DNA of 64,000 nucleotides, taken from NCBI RefSeq assembly GCF_027409185.1, contig NC_084469.1:99821835-99885834 (forward strand). The letters run 5' to 3'. Below the pieces are notes generated by a model, which searched no databases, was not told the DNA's origin, and was given only the letters and a program-made list of their open reading frames with translations. This document shows, in pieces, positions 53,308 through 64,000 of this stretch (its first letter is position 1; the number at the start of each line of letters is the position of its first letter). The position numbers were made by a program, and so were the translations under genes. Source of the DNA: Cynocephalus volans. Taxonomy: Eukaryota > Chordata > Mammalia > Dermoptera > Cynocephalidae.

Positions 53308-56300
53308 ATGGTGGTGATGGCGCGACTGTCGCGGCCCGAGCGGCCGGACCTTGTCTTTGTGAGTCCGCGGCGGGACTGGGGGTGGCTCGCGTGGGGGCAT
53401 CGGGATCTGGATGCCGCTGGAGATCCTGCCCTGGCTTCCTGGGGAATTTAGGCCCAAACTGTACCGTCCAGAGGCTGACAGGCCAAAGGCTGACGGGCCA
53501 GAGGCTGGACAGTGTTGTCCGCACCGGGCTGGCCAGCGGTAAAGATCTGGTATCGGAACTGGAGCCCTGGTGGTCTGAGTGTTGAAGTTAAGGGCCTGGC
53601 GTCCCGGGCCGGAAATGGGGAAATGGGGGTGCGCGGGGAATGGGAGAGGAGGGAGATCGCATAATTGAATCTTTACAGATAAACATCCGATGTCTGAAGT
53701 AAAAGAATGGTGACCAGGCCAGGGCCATGGTTTCAGGGGTAAAGCCTTGGTGTCTGGGCTAGGAGAACCCTGAAGTGTAAAGTAGTGCTGGCGATGTGGA
53801 CTTTGTCAGGCGATGGGCAATAGGATCCTAAAGAGCGGAAGACTCAGTGTCTGGAGTAGAGGCCTGGCACGTTAATCAAATTCTTGGTGTCCAGGATTAA
53901 AGGCTTACTGTACGGTCCATATCTTTCTTGAGATAAAGGCCAACAAGGTGGAGGGATTGGATCCCTGAACTGGCCAGCTGCCAAAAAAAAAAAAAAAAAG
54001 AAAGAAAGAAAAATGCCTAGCTTCCAAGTTCTAGGGCAGAGGTAAGCTAGACTCTGGCTAGTGGGAGCCTGAGAGGCCAATGGCCTGGTGTCTGGGAAGA
54101 GGCATGTTGTGAGGAGGGAAGGCCTGATGATGTCCAGGGTAGAGGCCTGGCATCTGGACAAGGGCCAGGTGTCTAAGGAATCTGATGATCTAGGTCAGAG
54201 AGTGGGTGATGGGATTTGGAGGGCCAAGGTCTCAGGTGATGGTCTCATGTCTGGCCTGGAGTCCTAATGACTGAGAAGGATGATGATGATCTGGGTCAGA
54301 CTGCAGGCAGTCGAATTCCAGGGGGTAAAGGTTTGGACTAGGGTGCTGGTGTCTGGGCATCTATTGACCTGAGTCTGACCATGGGCAGTGGGATCTTGGA
54401 TTTGGGTAAAAGTCTGGAGTCTGGGCCTGAGCCCCAGTAGTGGAGCGGTGTTGCACTCAGGCTCTGAGGGTAGGTCTCTCTTCTTCCCATTCCCTGGCCC
54501 CGGCAGGAGGAAGAGGACCTCCCCTATGAGGAAGAAATCATGCGGAACCAGTTCTCTGTCAAATGCTGGCTCCGTTACATCGAGTTCAAACAGGGTGCCC
54601 CAAAGCCCAGGCTCAATCAGCTGTATGAGCGGGCCCTCAAGCTACTGCCTTGCAGGTGGGAACGGCTCCAGCTGCCCTGCCCACCAGCCCACATCCCACC
54701 ATGTCCAGTCATAAGGGAACTGGCAAGCAGGTCCCACATGATTGCTGTGTGGTCTGTCACAGAGTGTACATCCCCTGATGGGTCAACACACCTTCCCTGA
54801 TGTCCCAGTCTATCCCCCATTTCTGAGACTTGTCTCTCCTCCCCAAGCCCCTTCTCCTCGAAGTTCACTCAGGGGAAGGGCAAAGGGTTCTGGGGGTCCA
54901 TAAAGCTGATCCATCAGTATCTGTCCCTTCCTGTTCCCCAGCTACAAACTCTGGTACCGCTACCTGAAGGCACGCCGGGCACAGGTGAAGCACCGTTGTG
55001 TGTCCGACCCTGCCTATGAAGATGTCATCAACTGCCATGAGAGGGCCTTTGTGTTTATGCACAAGGTGGGGGGCTGGGTGAGGGGGTGAGGGGGAAGGTG
55101 GGGCTCAGTCCATGGGCTGGGCGGGGCAGGCGGGTTGAGTTCAGTACAGTAGAGACAGACTTGGAGTCCTGTTGCCTCTGTGCATGAGAGGTTGGGCTGG
55201 ATTCAGTCCTATAGGGTTCTGGGTCCTGCTGCATTTACGCAGAGGTTCCAGGCATGGCTTGGCCATAGGACATCCAGTATCTGGCCAGGCCTTGGAACCC
55301 ACGGCTCAGACCCAGCTGCCTCTCCCCGCACTTCCAGATGCCCCGACTGTGGCTAGATTATTGCCAATTCCTGATGGACCAGGGGCGTGTCACACACACC
55401 CGCCGCACCTTCGACCGTGCCCTCCGGGCACTGCCCATCACGCAGCACTCTCGTATTTGGCCCCTGTACCTGCGCTTCCTGCGCTTGCACCCGCTACCTG
55501 AGACAGCTGTGCGAGGCTATCGGCGCTTCCTCAAGGTAAACGCATCGGGTGGGCCAGCTGGGACCTTATGCCCATGTGGGATTCGCCTGACATACAAGAT
55601 GCAGGGAGAGGTTTCCTGGAAACACACAGGTTTTGTTTGCAACTTATTTCTTTATTTTCCAAAGAGTTTGCTAGCACTTGCTCCACATCAGGTGCAGAGA
55701 TGGCTGCGGGGGACAGTATGAATAAGACAGTCCCTGCTTGCATGGAGCTTTCAGTCTAACTATGTAGACAGATGTACGTGAGCCAGCCGCATAACCCAGA
55801 GTAAAACCACAGCCATGGTCAGGGCAAGGAGTGGAAGAGAACTATGGGAACAGACGAGAGGCAGGGCTCAGAGTGGACGTAGAAGCTGGGTGGGGGTGGG
55901 ACACAGTTTGCTGAAACTAACAATGTCTGTTTTGCAATGTGAAACTCTTAGCACATTGCCACTTGGGTAGGCGCCCTGTGATGGAAGCAAGGCCTGGCTT
56001 GTGCAGACTGGACCAATGGAGTGTAAGCCAGACCCATCAGGACTGGGATTAGACCAGGGGGGCCCAGGCTGGACCACAGTGGTCAAGGCTGACCCAGATG
56101 GGCCAAGACTGGACTACTCAGGACTGAGGCTGGACCAGTGGGGCCAAGGCTGGACCATAGGGGGCAAGACTGAATGAAAGGGGGGCTGGCTGGTTAGCTC
56201 AGTTGGTTAGAGCACCACCTTGTAACACAAAGGTCAAGGGATGGATCCCCGTAACAGCCAGCTGCCAGTAAAAAATTAAAAAAGACTGAACAAAACAGTT

Positions 56301-59300
56301 AAAGCTGGACCAGTTAGGACTGAGGCTGGACCACAGTTGTCAAGGCTGACCCAAAAGGGCCAAGGCTGGACGAGTCAGGACTGACGCTGGACCAGTGGGG
56401 CCAGGGCTGAACGGGTGTGGGTGGGTGTCAGGGCTGTCACTTGCCCAGGACAGTGGGGGGTGGGTGACAGGAGGCCCAGAGCCACTGAGTCAGGAGGGGG
56501 CACGGTAGTGTGGCCCTTCTGCTGTCCCACTGACTGCTGGCAGGGTCCATTGGTCCCCAGCTGAGTCCCGAGAGTGCAGAGGAATACATTGAGTACCTCA
56601 AGTCAAGCGACCGGCTGGATGAGGCGGCACAGCGTCTGGCCACTGTGGTCAACGACGAGCGCTTCGTGTCCAAGGCTGGCAAGTCCAACTACCAGGTGGG
56701 CCTGTGGGGAGATGGGGGCTGGGCTGGCAGGTGGGCTCGCCACACCAGGGGCTGAGGCTGACACTCCTCCCCCATGACCTGTGCCCTGCAGCTGTGGCAT
56801 GAGCTGTGCGACCTCATCTCCCAGAACCCAGACAAGGTGCAGTCCCTCAACGTGGACGCCATCATCCGCGGGGGCCTCACCCGCTTCACTGACCAGCTGG
56901 GCAAGCTCTGGTGCTCACTGGCTGACTACTACATCCGCAGCGGCCACTTTGAGAAGGTGTGTGGGCATGGGGGTTCTGGGAGCCGGCAGGGTCTCCCTCT
57001 TACACTTGGGAACGCATGTGGACACGTGCACAGGCAGGACACACTGCGGATGTGCTGTCAGTGACACACACGGGTCTCCGTGCACACATCTGCTGTCCTC
57101 AAGACAGGGAGAGGTGGGAAAGCCCTGCGGCAAATGCACCGACTTTGGGGTCAGCCAGGCCTGGGTTCTGCATCTGGTTCTGCCACTCCTCAGCTGTGTG
57201 GCCTTGGCCCTGTTAAGCCTGGGTGTCCCCATTTGCAAGAAGGGGTGACAGTCATTCTTTCGCATGTGAGGAATTGGCACAGTAACACTGGCTGGGCACC
57301 GAGCAGGTGCCTGACATGGGGACCTCTTCCTCGGAGGTTAGGGTGACCGTGACTGTCCTCTTTTGTGCTTATCCTCTGGCAGTGGAGTGGGTTGGACTTT
57401 GAGAGTCCCCAGAGGGCTGTCTGTGGCCCCTGAGGAAAGATGGGAGGAGGGAGGAGTATGACTGGAGCCAGGGGAGGGTGGGAGTGGGGCTCAGGAGCCA
57501 GGGTGCTGGAAAGCTGGGGAAGGGTGGTGGGGAGCCTTGGAGGCTGAGGAGGGGCTGGCTGTGCTGCCGGCTGGGGAAGCCACCAGCAGGGTGGAAGCAG
57601 GTGTACATTTGCAGTGCCCCTTCCAGCGGCAGGCCTCAGCCAAGACTGGCAGAGGCAGTGGGGCAGGACCAGTCAGGGACAGGGGTAGTCCCCACAGAGG
57701 TTCCAGTTTGGGGCCAGTGCTGAGGGTGTTGCTGCCTGCTGCCTGTTCCCTGTGTCCCCGCAGGTGGGCACACACACCTCTTGCCTGCGAGCACTTTATT
57801 CTCACCCCCACTCCTGTCCCTGTAGGCTCGGGACGTGTATGAGGAGGCCATACGGACTGTGATGACTGTGCGGGACTTCACGCAGGTGTTTGACAGCTAC
57901 GCCCAGTTCGAGGAGAGCATGATTGCAGCTAAGATGGAGACCGCCTCGGAGCTGGGGCGGGAGGAGGAGGGTGAGCCGCCCGGGAGCATTGGCTGGCGGG
58001 GAAAGAGGGCTGGACCGTGGGGGTTGGGGTGAGGGTCTCAGATGGGCTCAGCTCCTAGAGACTCAGCCAGGGGCCAGGAGGGAGGGAGGCTGGGTGGACA
58101 GGGGGTTGGGGACCCTGGAGTAGCCAGGATCGGGGACACTTCTCAGGGCTGGGCCAGAGCCTGGCAGGGCAGGAGGGCTGGGGCCAACCATGAGTGTTAG
58201 AGGGGTTTCCAAAGTAGCTGGGGCAGGGGGTGGGGCTCAGGTGCACAGCTGAGCTGAGTCTCTAATGCCCAGAGCACTGGCTGGGGGCTGGGGAACAGAG
58301 GTGGCCACGAGCCCAGGTCCTCACTCCAGTCTGTCCATCCCCTCCCCACACCACGAACATGTCCACTGGTTCCAGATGATGTGGACCTGGAGCTGCGCCT
58401 GGCCCGCTTTGAGCAGCTCATCAGCCGGCGACCCCTGCTCCTCAACAGTGTCTTGCTGCGCCAGAACCCCCACCATGTGCACGAGTGGCACAAGCGCGTA
58501 GCCCTGCACCAGGGCCGCCCCCGGGAGGTGTGTGAAGCCCACCTTGGTCCAGGCTTCTTAGAGCCCCGCCCTGCTCTGGCCACCCCTTTGCTAAGCTAAG
58601 TCCTGCCTCTTTGGCCACGCCCCACCCTGGCCACGTCCCCTGAGTCCGGTGCTCTGCCCCGACCTCCTGTGCAGGACCCTGACCTCCACCCTCTTGCCCT
58701 AGATCATCAACACGTACACGGAGGCTGTGCAGACAGTGGACCCCTTCAAAGCTACAGGCAAGCCCCACACACTGTGGGTGGCGTTTGCCAAGTTTTATGA
58801 GGACAACGGGCAGCTGGACGATGTGAGCACTGTGCTGCGTGTATGTGTGTGTGCAGGCGTGTGTGGGTGAACACCATTGTGTTTATGCGTGTGCTCTCAC
58901 GGGGGTGGGGCTGAAGCAAGCAGGCAGGGTCTCAGCTTGGCCTCTCCACCCTCTACAGGCCCGCGTCATCCTGGAGAAGGCCACCAAGGTGAACTTCAAG
59001 CAGGTGGACGACCTGGCCAGTGTGTGGTGTCAGTGCGGGGAGCTGGAGCTCCGTCATGAAAACTACGATGAGGCCTTGCGGCTACTTCGGGTAAACACAG
59101 GCCCAGGTTGGAGGGTGGGGGCTGTGGGGTGTGCAGCCAGAGACTGGGACAACCTCTGAGCACCTCTCCCAACTGCTGTCCCCTCTGTAGAAGGCAACAG
59201 CACTGCCTGCCCGCCGGGCCGAGTACTTTGACGGCTCAGAGCCAGTGCAGAACCGTGTGTATAAGTCACTGAAGGTGTGGTCGATGCTTGCCGACCTGGA

Positions 59301-62300
59301 GGAAAGCCTGGGCACCTTTCAGGTGAGCTGCCCGTGGTGGGATGGGGCCCGGCCCCGGACTCCACCCCAGAACGTGCTCTGACCTGTCCTTGTTCCCACA
59401 GTCCACCAAGGCCGTGTATGACCGCATCCTGGATCTGCGCATTGCCACGCCCCAGATCGTCATCAACTATGCCATGTTCCTGGAGGAGCACAAGTACTTC
59501 GAGGAGAGCTTCAAGGTGGGGCGTCTAGGGGCAGATCTGGAGGTCCCAGATGGCAGTGTCCCCTCCCCAGGGGCCCCAGGAACTGTATGAGTTTGCTTGG
59601 GCTGCTGTGACAAAGTAGCACAGACCGGAGGGCTTAAACAACAGAGAGTTATTGTCTTCCTGGAGGCTGGAAGTCATGAGGTCAAGGTTTCGGCAGGGTC
59701 CATCTCTCCTGAGGCCTCTCTCCTCAGCTCGCAGATGGCCGTCTTCTTCCTGTGTCTTCACGTGGTCTTCTCTTTGTACATGTCAGCGTCCAAATTTCCT
59801 CTCCGGTTTTTTTTTTTTTTTTTTTTTTGGTGGCTGGCTGGTCTAGGGCCTGCTGGTCCAAACCCTTGACCTTGGTGTTACCAGGTGGCACTCTAACCAA
59901 CTGAGCTCAGCGGCCAGCCCCAAATTTCCTCTTCTTATAAGGGTACCAGTCATAATGGATTAGGACCATCCTAATGACCTCATTTTAGTTTAATGACCTC
60001 ATCTCCAAAGACACCTACATTTTGAGATACCGGGGGTTGTGACCTCATCACCTGAATGTGGAGAAGGGTGTCGGTGCCAGTGTGTAGGGGCCATCCGTGC
60101 CCCGCTGCTCAGGTGGTGGGATGTAGGTCTGTGTGGTGTCTTGTGTGTCTCTGTGGTAAGGGGAACGGCTGTGTTTATGTGTGTGCAGAGACCGTGCACA
60201 GATACACAGCCAGGGAGGTCTACACATATACGTGTGCCGCCCCTGTCCCTCTGCTTGGGAGTGTGAACCTTCTCCCAGGGTGCTGGGAGCCCACCTCTGC
60301 AGAGCTAAGGAGCCACCCCCACCTTCAGCTATAATGTCACCTACTAGGTGTCAGACCCTGTGCTTAGTCCTATTGCACTCTATCCTTGGGCTCCTTGTGG
60401 TCTCTTGAGGGAGACTGGGCAGCATACAGACCTCGTAAATGCCACGACAGGGCCAAGGAGGGGCCCGATTGCAGTGCCCAAGGGAGGCCTGGGCAGTGTC
60501 CAGGCAGACGCTGCCTGAGGGCATCCTGGGTGCCAGGTGGCCTCCCCCTGCAGACTCACACACGACTCCTCCGTCTGGGCAGGCGTATGAACGTGGCATC
60601 TCACTGTTCAAATGGCCCAATGTGTCCGACATCTGGAGCACCTACCTGACCAAGTTCATTGCGCGCTATGGGGGCCGCAAGCTGGAGCGGGCGCGGGACC
60701 TCTTTGAACAGGCACTGGACGGCTGCCCTCCCAAATACGCCAAGAGTGAGTGGGACAGGCGGGTGCGGCGCGGGGCCTGGGGAGGGCGCTGTTGCCGGAT
60801 CATGGCCTCTGACGTGTCCCCTCTCTTCCTGTCTGGCCCATGCCAGCCCTGTACCTGCTGTACGCGCAGCTGGAGGAGGAGTGGGGCCTGGCCCGGCACG
60901 CCATGGCTGTGTACGAGCGAGCCACCAGGGCTGTGGAGCCCGCCCAGCAGTATGACATGTTCAACATTTACATCAAGCGGGCAGCCGAGATCTACGGAGT
61001 CACCCACACCCGCAGCATCTACCAGAAGGCCATCGAGGTGCGTGCCACAGGGGGGCCAGGCCCAGGGCTGGCCATCCCAAGAGCACAGAAGGGGTCCTGG
61101 TAGGCAGGAGGGAGGAGGCCTTCTGGAAGCCCAGGGAACCCTCTGAGCTCACCCTCCCGCCTCACACCCTGCCCTCCCCGCACCCGCTGATACCCAGGTG
61201 CTGTCGGATGAGCATGCCCGCGAGATGTGCCTGCGGTTTGCTGACATGGAGTGTAAGCTCGGGGAGATTGACCGCGCCCGGGCCATCTACAGCTTCTGCT
61301 CCCAGATCTGTGACCCCCGGGTAGGGCTGGATCCAGGTGGGGGCAGCAACGGGCAGTGGGGGGCTGCAACCTGGGCAACGGCTCATGCACATGCACCTCC
61401 ACCCCGCCCCTCCACAGACAACCGGGGCCTTCTGGCAGACGTGGAAGGACTTTGAGGTCCGGCATGGCAACGAGGACACCATCAAGGAGATGCTGCGGAT
61501 CCGCCGCAGCGTGCAGGCCACCTACAATACGCAGGTCAACTTCATGGCCTCACAGATGCTCAAGGTGTCAGGCAGCGCCACGGGCACTGGTGAGCACCTG
61601 TGGGCTGCCCCTCACCTTGGCTGCGCTCATGCTGGGCACCACGGTCACTGGTCTTGGGGCATACTGACCCCATGTCCGTCTTCTGCCCAACCTGGGTCTC
61701 CTGGGTTTGGGGGCTTTGGGGCTCAAGTTGGCTACCCCTCTCAGACTGGGAACTCCTTAAGGGCTGGTTGCTCAGGAACCAGGGTGATGGCAGTGTCTGA
61801 CTACCACCCTCCCTCACCCCTAGTGTCTGACCTTGCCCCTGGCCAGAGTGGCATGGACGACATGAAGCTGCTGGAGCAGCGGGCTGAGCAGCTGGCAGCC
61901 GAGGCTGAGCGGGACCAGCCCCCACGGGCCCAGAATAAGATCCTGTTTGTGAGGTGAGGGCCAGGACTGGGAGGGGGACAGGTCCCTGCAGGCCCGAGCC
62001 TGCTTTTCTTGGGGGGTGTCGGGTGGTGGGGAGCTGGGCCCCACTAAAGCAGTGCGGCCCGCACCCTAGGAGCGACACCTCCCGGGAGGAGCTGGCAGAG
62101 CTGGCACAGCAAGTCAACCCTGAGGAGATCCAGCTGGGTGAGGATGAGGACGAGGACGAGATGGACCTGGAGCCCAACGGTGAGGGGCCAGCCTAGCTGG
62201 GGCACGGGCAGGGCAGGGGGTGGCTTCTCCAGGAGAGTGACCTCCTCCCCGCCTACCCCCGCAGAGGTCCGGCTGGAGCAACAGAGCGTGCCAGCGGCTG

Positions 62301-62326
62301 TGTTCGGGAGCCTGAAGGAAGACTGA
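53308..62326 (+). CDS. XAB2: XPA-binding protein 2 / Syf1 splicing factor
   Basis: HAT-repeat scaffold of the Prp19-related/XAB2 complex. It acts in pre-mRNA splicing, transcription and transcription-coupled repair, and is the orthologue of yeast Syf1. Nineteen coding exons: 53308-53358, 54507-54655, 54942-55065, 55338-55535, 56561-56695, 56792-56956, 57826-57970, 58376-58527, 58703-58822, 58959-59090, 59191-59322, 59402-59515, 60583-60745, 60847-61037, 61198-61320, 61418-61589, 61824-61953, 62070-62179 and 62265-62326. The sum is 855 codons, the human length. It starts [20 protein letters not shown]. Half-a-TPR repeats fill most of the protein (for example [43 protein letters not shown]). 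An acidic stretch [12 protein letters not shown] precedes the end FGSLKED. Intact throughout. Confidence 0.98.
53940..54008 (+). mobile_element. CYN-like SINE 3' fragment
   Basis: 'caacaaggtggagggattggatccctgaactggccagctgcc' plus an A/GAAA tail in XAB2 intron 1. Confidence 0.65.
55680..55765 (+). repeat. Old interspersed repeat in XAB2 intron
   Basis: 'gacagtatgaataagacagtccctgcttgcatggagctttcagtctaac' recurs in related form near 29190-29280 and 47190-47230, so it is an ancient dispersed repeat; family not assigned. Confidence 0.5.
56065..56425 (+). repeat. Minisatellite interrupted by a CYN SINE
   Basis: Units built on 'ggctggaccacagtggtcaaggctgacc' and 'gggccaaggctggac' with 'caggactga' spacers lie on both sides of a CYN element (56182-56284) in the intron between XAB2 coding exons 4 and 5. 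Confidence 0.85.
56182..56284 (+). mobile_element. CYN-like tRNA-Ile SINE, monomer
   Basis: GGGGGCTGGCTGGTTAGCTC head, AGTTGGTTAGAGC, 'gggatggatccccgtaacagccagctgcc' and an AAAAAATTAAAAAAG tail. Confidence 0.92.
57130..57320 (+). repeat. MIR SINE in XAB2 intron
   Basis: 'ggcctgggttctgcatctggttctgccactcctcagctgtgtggccttgg' and 'gtccccatttgcaagaaggggtgaca' match MIR. Confidence 0.85.
59586..60045 (-). mobile_element. MLT1-type LTR (ERVL-MaLR), reverse, split by a SINE
   Basis: 'gcttgggctgctgtgacaaagtagcacagac', 'cagatggccgtcttcttcctgtgtcttcacgtggtcttc' and, after the SINE, 'cttcttataagggtaccagtcat' and 'gataccgggggtt' are the reverse complement of MaLR LTRs. Ancient fossil LTR. Confidence 0.85.
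59803..59920 (-). mobile_element. CYN-like tRNA-Ile SINE inside an MLT1 LTR
   Basis: A T run, then 'ggtccaaacccttgaccttggtgttacc' and 'actctaaccaactgagctcagcggccagcccc'. Flanked by a perfect 12 bp duplication CAAATTTCCTCT (59791-59802 and 59921-59932). Confidence 0.94.
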
Positions 62327-62356
62327 CCACCCCCCAACACCCTCCCCTCCCCCCCC

Positions 62357-62362
62357 CAATAC
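62357..62362 (+). terminator. XAB2: XAB2 candidate poly(A) signal (AATACA)
   Basis: A single-base variant of AATAAA 30 bp past the XAB2 stop. No canonical AATAAA is visible nearby. Confidence 0.5.
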
Positions 62363-62369
62363 AGCTTCC

Positions 62370-63480
62370 ATTTGTACGTCATGGTCTGAGTTTCCTTCCT
62401 GCCGTCCAGGTGCCTGGAGGGATTGCCAGCTCAGGAGCGCCCTGGCCCTGGGCCTGGATTGGCTGGTGTGGGAGGTGGGACAGCCGGGGCCCGGGGCCAG
62501 GCACATGCCCTGCCTATCCCTGCAGAGCCAGTTCTGGACGCTAAGAGACCAGTTTCTGTACTGCCTGAGGTCCTGCCCAGGAGCCTCCTTGAGCCCTAAG
62601 CCTAGGGGGACCTGGCTCCCAACTGCTCCCCTAGGGCTGTTCTGCATCCCCAAGCAGCAGCCTCCCCTCCGCAAACCTTTCCTCCCAGGCCACGCCTTAT
62701 CCAGCTCTGTGAACTTATTAGCAAGACGATACTTCAGTCCCTGGACGGGGGCCAGGAGCCAGCCCTTATCCACAGGCCATGGCCAGGGTGTGGTCCTTAG
62801 TCCTAAGCTCCAGGAAGCCATTAGCAGGCTCTAAGCTATTAAAGGGTTTTAAGCATCAAGGGATGTAATCAGATTTGTGCTTCGAACAGGTCACACAGGC
62901 TGCTTTGTGGGCAGGTGGCAGCTGGGGACATGGGGAGGCCTGGGCTGCTGGCCTAGGGGGTGGGATGTGTAATAGGGCTGGGCCCAGCCTGGCTCAAGGT
63001 TGCCACATAAGGCCTGCCTCTGAGGTGTCCAGTGGCCAGGCTGAGGAGGCAACTGGATCCTCAGACTCAGAGCTCAGAGGAGGGAAACATGGAATCCCTG
63101 GGCCAGAGGCAGTAACCGAGCCTAGGAACCTAGGCAGGCTGGCTGGGGGACACAGATCAAGTTAGAAGTTGGCCCAGGACCAACTGTCAGGATAGGCCAG
63201 TAACAACAGCCACACAGAGTAGGAAAATTAAGCCTGGGGTGGGGGGATACGGGGAGGGCTGGTCAGAAGCCTCATGTGCCCAGGAGGTCAGTTGAGAGGT
63301 GGCTGGGAACGATCCATGGGGAGGTGTTGGCAGGGAGTCCGTACAGACCTTGGCAGAAGCTGCATCAGGGCCATCGAGGGGGTGGAAGACACACGAGTCA
63401 GTTCAAGAAAGAATAGGAGGCCAGAAACCTAGCCAGTGGGTGCAGAGTCTCTCAGGGAGGTGACAAAGCTCAACATCTCT
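62370..63480. other. XAB2-CAMSAP3 intergenic region
   Basis: GC-rich unique sequence, with an old repeat remnant near 62840-62905 ('aaagggttttaagcatcaagggatgtaatcagatttgtgc'). No gene seen; the two flanking genes converge here. Confidence 0.6.
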
Positions 63481-63489
63481 TTAAATTAT

Positions 63490-63495
63490 TTTATT
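63490..63495 (-). terminator. CAMSAP3: CAMSAP3 poly(A) signal
   Basis: AATAAA on the minus strand, about 220 bp past the CAMSAP3 stop codon. Confidence 0.8.
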
Positions 63496-63713
63496 CAAGA
63501 TGGGGATGTTGGACAGACAAGGGGATTGAGCTGAGTCCCTGAAACTCCCAGCTCAGCCCCCACAGCAGGGCCAGACTCAAAGTCAGGGGGTGGGGACTCC
63601 AGCCCCACCCAGACACAGTTGGGGACAGACAGAACACAAGAATACCAACTGTCCTCCATGGGGGCGGTGGCCAGAGCACCTGGGTCCCGGCCCGCAGACC
63701 ACCCAGGACAGGG

Positions 63714-64000
63714 CTATTTGGGGGTGCCACTGCCTTTCTTGGGAGTCGTGGGTTTCTTGGTCTGCCAGAGGTGTCCCTGGATGGTGAAGGCATCGACGCT
63801 CATGGACATGGTCTTGGCAGGGATCTGGGTGAAGCGCTTGCGGTCCGAGTTGTACTTGTAAATGCCCTCTACCATGGCGGGTGTGACTGTCCGGGGGCCG
63901 TAGCCCGCCAGCCGCGACAGCTCCTCTGTCTCCCCCGATAGCGTGTACAGTGCTCGGAACTGGCAGCTTGAGTCTCGAAAGAGGATCAGGAAGTGGTTGG
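63714..64000 (-). CDS. CAMSAP3: CAMSAP3 (Nezha) C-terminal part, cut by window edge
   Basis: Microtubule minus-end-binding protein. The visible 95 codons read in one frame from the right edge to TAG at 63714-63716. They cover the end of the CKK microtubule-binding domain: NHFLILFRDSSCQFRALYTL, GYGPRTVTPAMVEGIYKYNS, KRFTQIPAKTMSMSVDAFTI. The gene-specific tail follows (GHLWQTKKPTTPKKGSGTPK). The rest of the gene lies beyond the window. No splice junction is needed within this piece. Distinction from CAMSAP1/2 rests on the tail and on synteny with XAB2. Confidence 0.95.
   Translation of the reverse strand, partial: NHFLILFRDSSCQFRALYTLSGETEELSRLAGYGPRTVTPAMVEGIYKYNSDRKRFTQIPAKTMSMSVDAFTIQGHLWQTKKPTTPKKGSGTPK

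Noticed and set aside
60439-61146. 235-codon open frame on the plus strand
   Set aside because: It runs through XAB2 exons 13 and 14 and introns, partly in the XAB2 frame; it ignores clear splice sites.

Overview
This is nuclear DNA from a placental mammal. The window is collinear, in inverted orientation, with the human 19p13.2 interval that holds CAMSAP3, XAB2, PET100, PCP2, STXBP2, RETN, MCEMP1, TRAPPC5 and FCER2. The young SINEs derive from tRNA-Ile (GGCCGGTTAGCTCAGTTGGTTAGAGC-type head, CCAAAAA tail). They occur as monomers and head-to-tail dimers, and no Alu, B1, Can-SINE or equine SINE was seen. That pattern fits the CYN SINEs of colugos (Dermoptera), so the likely source is Galeopterus or Cynocephalus. 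The lineage call is inference; the mammalian syntenic block is directly visible.

Layout, left to right: about 2.6 kb of old repeats; FCER2/CD23 (+, 2640-8577) with both alternative first exons; an intergenic stretch of DNA-transposon fossils; TRAPPC5 (-, coding 11804-12370) with a CpG island reaching 14.0 kb; MCEMP1 (-, 15099-17219); a repeat-rich gap that carries a 5 kb LTR retrovirus-like element (19241-24218); RETN (-, 25534-26534); a further 11 kb repeat field with a solo LTR of the same family (28419-28925), L1, MIR, L2, MLT1 and many CYN SINEs; STXBP2 (-, 38032-46163, 19 coding exons); PCP2 (+, 49511-51352); PET100 (-, 51481-52998); XAB2 (+, 53308-62326, 19 coding exons); and the last coding part of CAMSAP3 (-, 63714-64000, cut by the window edge).

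I rebuilt every complete gene exon by exon from GT-AG junctions, and all sum to an open frame. STXBP2 gives 593 codons, XAB2 855, PCP2 136, RETN 110, TRAPPC5 188, PET100 76, FCER2 314 and MCEMP1 216. From memory of the human proteins, STXBP2, XAB2, PCP2 and TRAPPC5 match in length. RETN and PET100 are slightly longer, and MCEMP1 differs at both ends.

The genes are not a functional operon. They include immune-cell proteins (FCER2, MCEMP1, RETN, STXBP2), housekeeping trafficking, mitochondrial and RNA-processing/repair genes (TRAPPC5, PET100, XAB2), a Purkinje/retinal G-protein regulator (PCP2) and a microtubule minus-end protein (CAMSAP3). PET100 and XAB2 share a 309 bp head-to-head promoter. 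PCP2/PET100 and XAB2/CAMSAP3 are tail-to-tail pairs.

I found no previously undescribed biological system. The most interesting local points are the EPN sugar-binding motif in CD23, the altered MCEMP1 termini (a poly(A) signal written as the last two codons), a non-coding class II-like LTR element dated by nested SINEs with clear target-site duplications, and CTCF-like motifs near CpG-rich sequence.
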